NCBI GenBank assembly: GCA_051002015.1
Contig: JBPCMS010000065.1
Coordinates: 1-7,426, forward strand
Reading direction: 5' to 3'
Origin: JACDBE01 sp051002015
GTDB taxonomy: Bacteria; Actinomycetota; Acidimicrobiia; Spongiisociales; UBA5794
Length of the DNA: 7,426 bases
Shown here: piece after piece, positions 6,482 through 7,426 of the stretch
Layout of the letters: the number at the start of each line of letters is the position of its first letter
How positions within the stretch are numbered: the stretch's first letter is position 1
Translations under genes and position numbers: made by a program
The notes under the pieces: model-generated
The model's input: only the letters and a program-made list of their open reading frames with translations
What the model was told of the DNA's origin: nothing
Database searches by the model: none

Positions 6482-6530
6482 GCCGGGCACTCTACGGCGC
6501 AGGTGTGACACAAACCACAAGCGTGTCATT
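6482..6530 (-). promoter_or_regulatory. Putative promoter and operator of the nuclease-transporter operon
   Basis: On the minus strand TAGAGT (6494-6489) fits an actinobacterial TANNNT -10 box and ends seven bases before the ATG, predicting a leaderless transcript. No good -35 is present. Upstream, TGACAC (6506-6511) and GTGTCA (6523-6528) form an inverted repeat with an 11-base spacer, half-sites 17 bp centre to centre, covering the -35 region. This looks like a dimeric regulator's operator. It is pattern-based only. Confidence 0.35.
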
Positions 6531-6629
6531 CTCCACGGGTGACGGAGCCCGTCCATCGAGGCATGGTACGGCGGCCTTGGCGTCTCGCTGCGGGGAACAA
6601 GGATCGATCGGGACCGGGCCGTGGTATGA
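6531..6629. other. Intergenic stretch with no supported feature
   Basis: Nothing beyond a small hairpin (GACG 6541-6544 with CGTC 6550-6553) is visible between the nuclease promoter and the first CGCGAAA module. Confidence 0.3.
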
Positions 6630-6708
6630 GGTCGCGAAAACTGCCGATCCGCTCGCGAAAACCAACCGTGGCCCCCACTTGACGCCCCCCGGCGCTGCGG
6701 TATACGGT
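6630..6708 (+). promoter_or_regulatory. Promoter module A: paired CGCGAAA boxes plus -35/-10
   Basis: The 35-base block at 6630-6664 has the form GGTCGCGAAA-N14-CGCGAAAACCA, with CGCGAAA at 6633 and 6654, exactly 21 bp (two helical turns) apart. After 14 bases comes TTGACG (6679-6684), a good -35, and after 18 bases TACGGT (6703-6708); TATACG at 6701-6706 with a 16-base spacer is an alternative -10. Predicted start near 6715. Module B has the same layout at the same distances. This suggests an activator or repressor bound to two phased direct-repeat sites just upstream of -35. The layout is seen; promoter activity is inference. Confidence 0.5.
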
Positions 6709-6714
6709 GCCGCT

Positions 6715-7015
6715 CCCTTCGGGGCTTCGGCTCAGGAGGGAAGCCCTCGGAGAGGTCCTTCGGGACCGCCGGATCGAGGTAGCCGCAAGGCCACAAACCG
6801 AGCCGGACCTCCGGGAGCATCGTGAGCCAGCTTCGGCCGGTTCGCAGCTCGGAGAGCTTCGGCTCGAAGAGCACGGCGAGAGACCGCCCCCTCGGGGGCA
6901 CGGGCGCCGTCCCGAATCTCTCGCTTCCACCGGAAACGGGGTCCGCCCCGATCCCGGTGGACAGGAGAACCCCGACAGGGTTGAGGCTTCGGCCAAGGCT
7001 CCCTCGGGGTTTTCC
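6715..7015 (+). ncRNA. Candidate structured RNA (or structured leader) downstream of module A
   Basis: Starting at the predicted start of module A, stable tetraloop hairpins follow closely: GGTCC-TTCG-GGACC (6754-6767), a GCAA-loop hairpin (6779-6794, one A/C mismatch), a TTCG hairpin (6827-6840, one A/C mismatch), GAGC-TTCG-GCTC (6854-6865), then a possible three-way junction closed by eight pairs (6876-6883 with 6917-6924) holding GCCCC-CTCG-GGGGC (6886-6899) and CGGG/CCCG (6901-6904, 6911-6914). Next come a two-tier hairpin (6927-6933 with 6954-6960; inner 6937-6941 with 6946-6950, loop TCCG) and a 12-bp stem (6964-6975 with 7004-7015, one G-U) around GGC-TTCG-GCC (6985-6994). C(UUCG)G loops favour the plus strand. 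No known RNA family was recognised, no terminator is clear, and the right end is arbitrary. GC-rich DNA folds easily, so this remains a candidate. Confidence 0.35.
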
Positions 7016-7043
7016 GCGTTCCGGACGGCTCCGACGGCGGTTC

Positions 7044-7085
7044 GGCGCCAGACCCCGTTGCCAGGCCGACGACTCCCATGGCGCC
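7044..7085 (+). other. Inverted repeat beyond the structured stretch
   Basis: GGCGCCA (7044-7050) is complementary to TGGCGCC (7079-7085) with a 28-base loop. Each arm contains the self-complementary GGCGCC, so this may be chance. It ends just before the 16-bp tandem repeat. Confidence 0.25.
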
Positions 7086-7090
7086 TTCGG

Positions 7091-7154
7091 CCCGACCGGC
7101 ACCCGGCGAGACTGGCACCCGGCCCGACCGGCACCCGGCCCGACCGGCACCCGG
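7091..7154. repeat. Four-copy 16-bp tandem repeat
   Basis: The unit CCCGACCGGCACCCGG occurs at 7091-7106, 7123-7138 and 7139-7154 exactly, and with three changes at 7107-7122. The period is not a multiple of three, which argues against a coding repeat. There are no spacers, so it is not CRISPR. Copy number could vary between strains. Confidence 0.75.
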
Positions 7155-7275
7155 CCGCGCCTTCGCCCCGTGGGGGGCACGAGCTCACTGCCGACACCCG
7201 GGACGGCTCCTTGCCGGCGCTGGGTGCGCACCGGCGGGCGGCGCGTCGGGGCCTCGACGCTCCGGCTGAGACGCT
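7155..7275. other. Non-coding GC-rich stretch between tandem repeat and module B
   Basis: The only visible structure is a hairpin: GCCGGCGC (7213-7220) pairs with GCG (7226-7228) and, after a two-base CA bulge, CCGGC (7231-7235). No gene start with a ribosome site or recognisable protein was found. Confidence 0.3.
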
Positions 7276-7354
7276 GGTCGCGAAACAACGGAACGAGTGC
7301 GCGAAAACCAGGTAGCGATCTGGCTTGCGCCCACCCGGTCGGTGACGGTAGCTT
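7276..7354 (+). promoter_or_regulatory. Promoter module B: paired CGCGAAA boxes plus -35/-10
   Basis: The block 7276-7310 again reads GGTCGCGAAA-N14-CGCGAAAACCA, with CGCGAAA at 7279 and 7300 (21 bp apart), while its 14 central bases differ from module A at nearly every position. Fourteen bases later is TTGCGC (7325-7330), then 18 bases, then TAGCTT (7349-7354), a TANNNT -10 box. A TGCC follows at the same relative place as in module A. Predicted start near 7361. The -35 is weaker than in module A, so confidence rests mainly on the shared spacing. Confidence 0.45.
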
Positions 7355-7355
7355 G

Positions 7356-7417
7356 CCTTTGTCGCCGCAAAGGGAAACCGGAGCGGGGATCGGGTGAGTG
7401 CCTTCGGGCGCTGACCC
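7356..7417 (+). other. Strong hairpins downstream of module B
   Basis: CCTTTG (7356-7361) pairs with CAAAGG (7368-7373), enclosed by CCGGT/ACCGG (7335-7339, 7377-7381). Further on, GGGT (7392-7395) pairs with ACCC (7414-7417) and, past a G/G mismatch, AGTGCC (7397-7402) with GGCGCT (7407-7412), closed by a TTCG loop and including a U-G pair that favours the plus strand. These resemble the structures after module A. No U run follows within the window, so a terminator is not supported. Confidence 0.4.
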
Positions 7418-7426
7418 ACCGGGACC

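Noticed and set aside
7091..7154. Tandem repeat as a CRISPR array
   Set aside because: The 16-bp units are back to back without unique spacers.
6482..7288. Long minus-strand extension of the nuclease frame upstream of ATG 6481
   Set aside because: The added residues are low-complexity Arg/Pro/Gly sequence with no family similarity; nuclease similarity starts only after 6481.
6630..7310. The two 35-base blocks as terminal repeats of a mobile element
   Set aside because: They are direct, their centres are unrelated, no transposase lies between them, and the matching -35/-10 spacing favours promoters. Not fully excluded.
6822..7397. 191-codon plus-strand open frame with GTG start and a GGGAG six bases or so upstream
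   Set aside because: The product is Arg/Pro/Gly/Ser-rich with no recognisable motif, runs through the 16-bp tandem repeat (not a multiple of three) and module B, and other frames are equally open. GC-rich non-coding DNA explains it better.
6715..7426. RNase P RNA, tmRNA, SRP RNA or rRNA
   Set aside because: None of their signature conserved segments was recognised, although the region is highly structured.

Overview
The window is about 70% G+C and carries actinobacterial-type genes: long GC-rich frames, GTG starts, four-base start/stop overlaps, and a RecB-like nuclease of the actinobacterial kind. An actinomycete chromosome, possibly Acidimicrobiia-like, is the best guess. That placement is inference from gene style, because no rRNA or tRNA is present.

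Left part (1-2141): the end of an integrated mobile element. On the minus strand, an excisionase-type helix-turn-helix gene (280-489) overlaps by four bases the start of a primase-polymerase replication gene that runs off the left edge (1-283). On the plus strand, diverging from a 135-base control region, a small Cys-containing protein (625-999) is followed after 2 bases by a complete tyrosine integrase (1002-2141). The primase and excisionase genes suggest a plasmid-like integrative element. The integrase lies next to the putative right boundary.

Middle (2196-6481): one minus-strand operon of five genes. In order of transcription these are a RecB/Cas4-like PD-(D/E)XK nuclease with Fe-S cysteines, an OpuCA/ProV-type ATPase with a CBS-like tail, two OpuCB/ProW-type permeases, and an OpuAC-family substrate-binding lipoprotein. 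The first four genes are linked by ATGA or GTGA overlaps; the last follows a 53-base gap that contains a hairpin. The transporter probably imports a quaternary amine such as glycine betaine or choline. The linkage of the nuclease to it is unexplained.

Right part (6482-7426): 945 bases with no gene I can support, but far from featureless. Two plus-strand modules 646 bases apart (6630-6708 and 7276-7354) share one layout: two CGCGAAA boxes 21 bp apart, then, at identical distances, a -35-like and a -10-like hexamer. Downstream of the first lies a stretch dense in C(UUCG)G and related tetraloop hairpins, including a possible three-way junction and a 12-bp stem. Downstream of the second are two more strong hairpins, then the window ends. 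I read this as two matched promoters driving structured, possibly non-coding, transcripts. It is the most novel part of the window.
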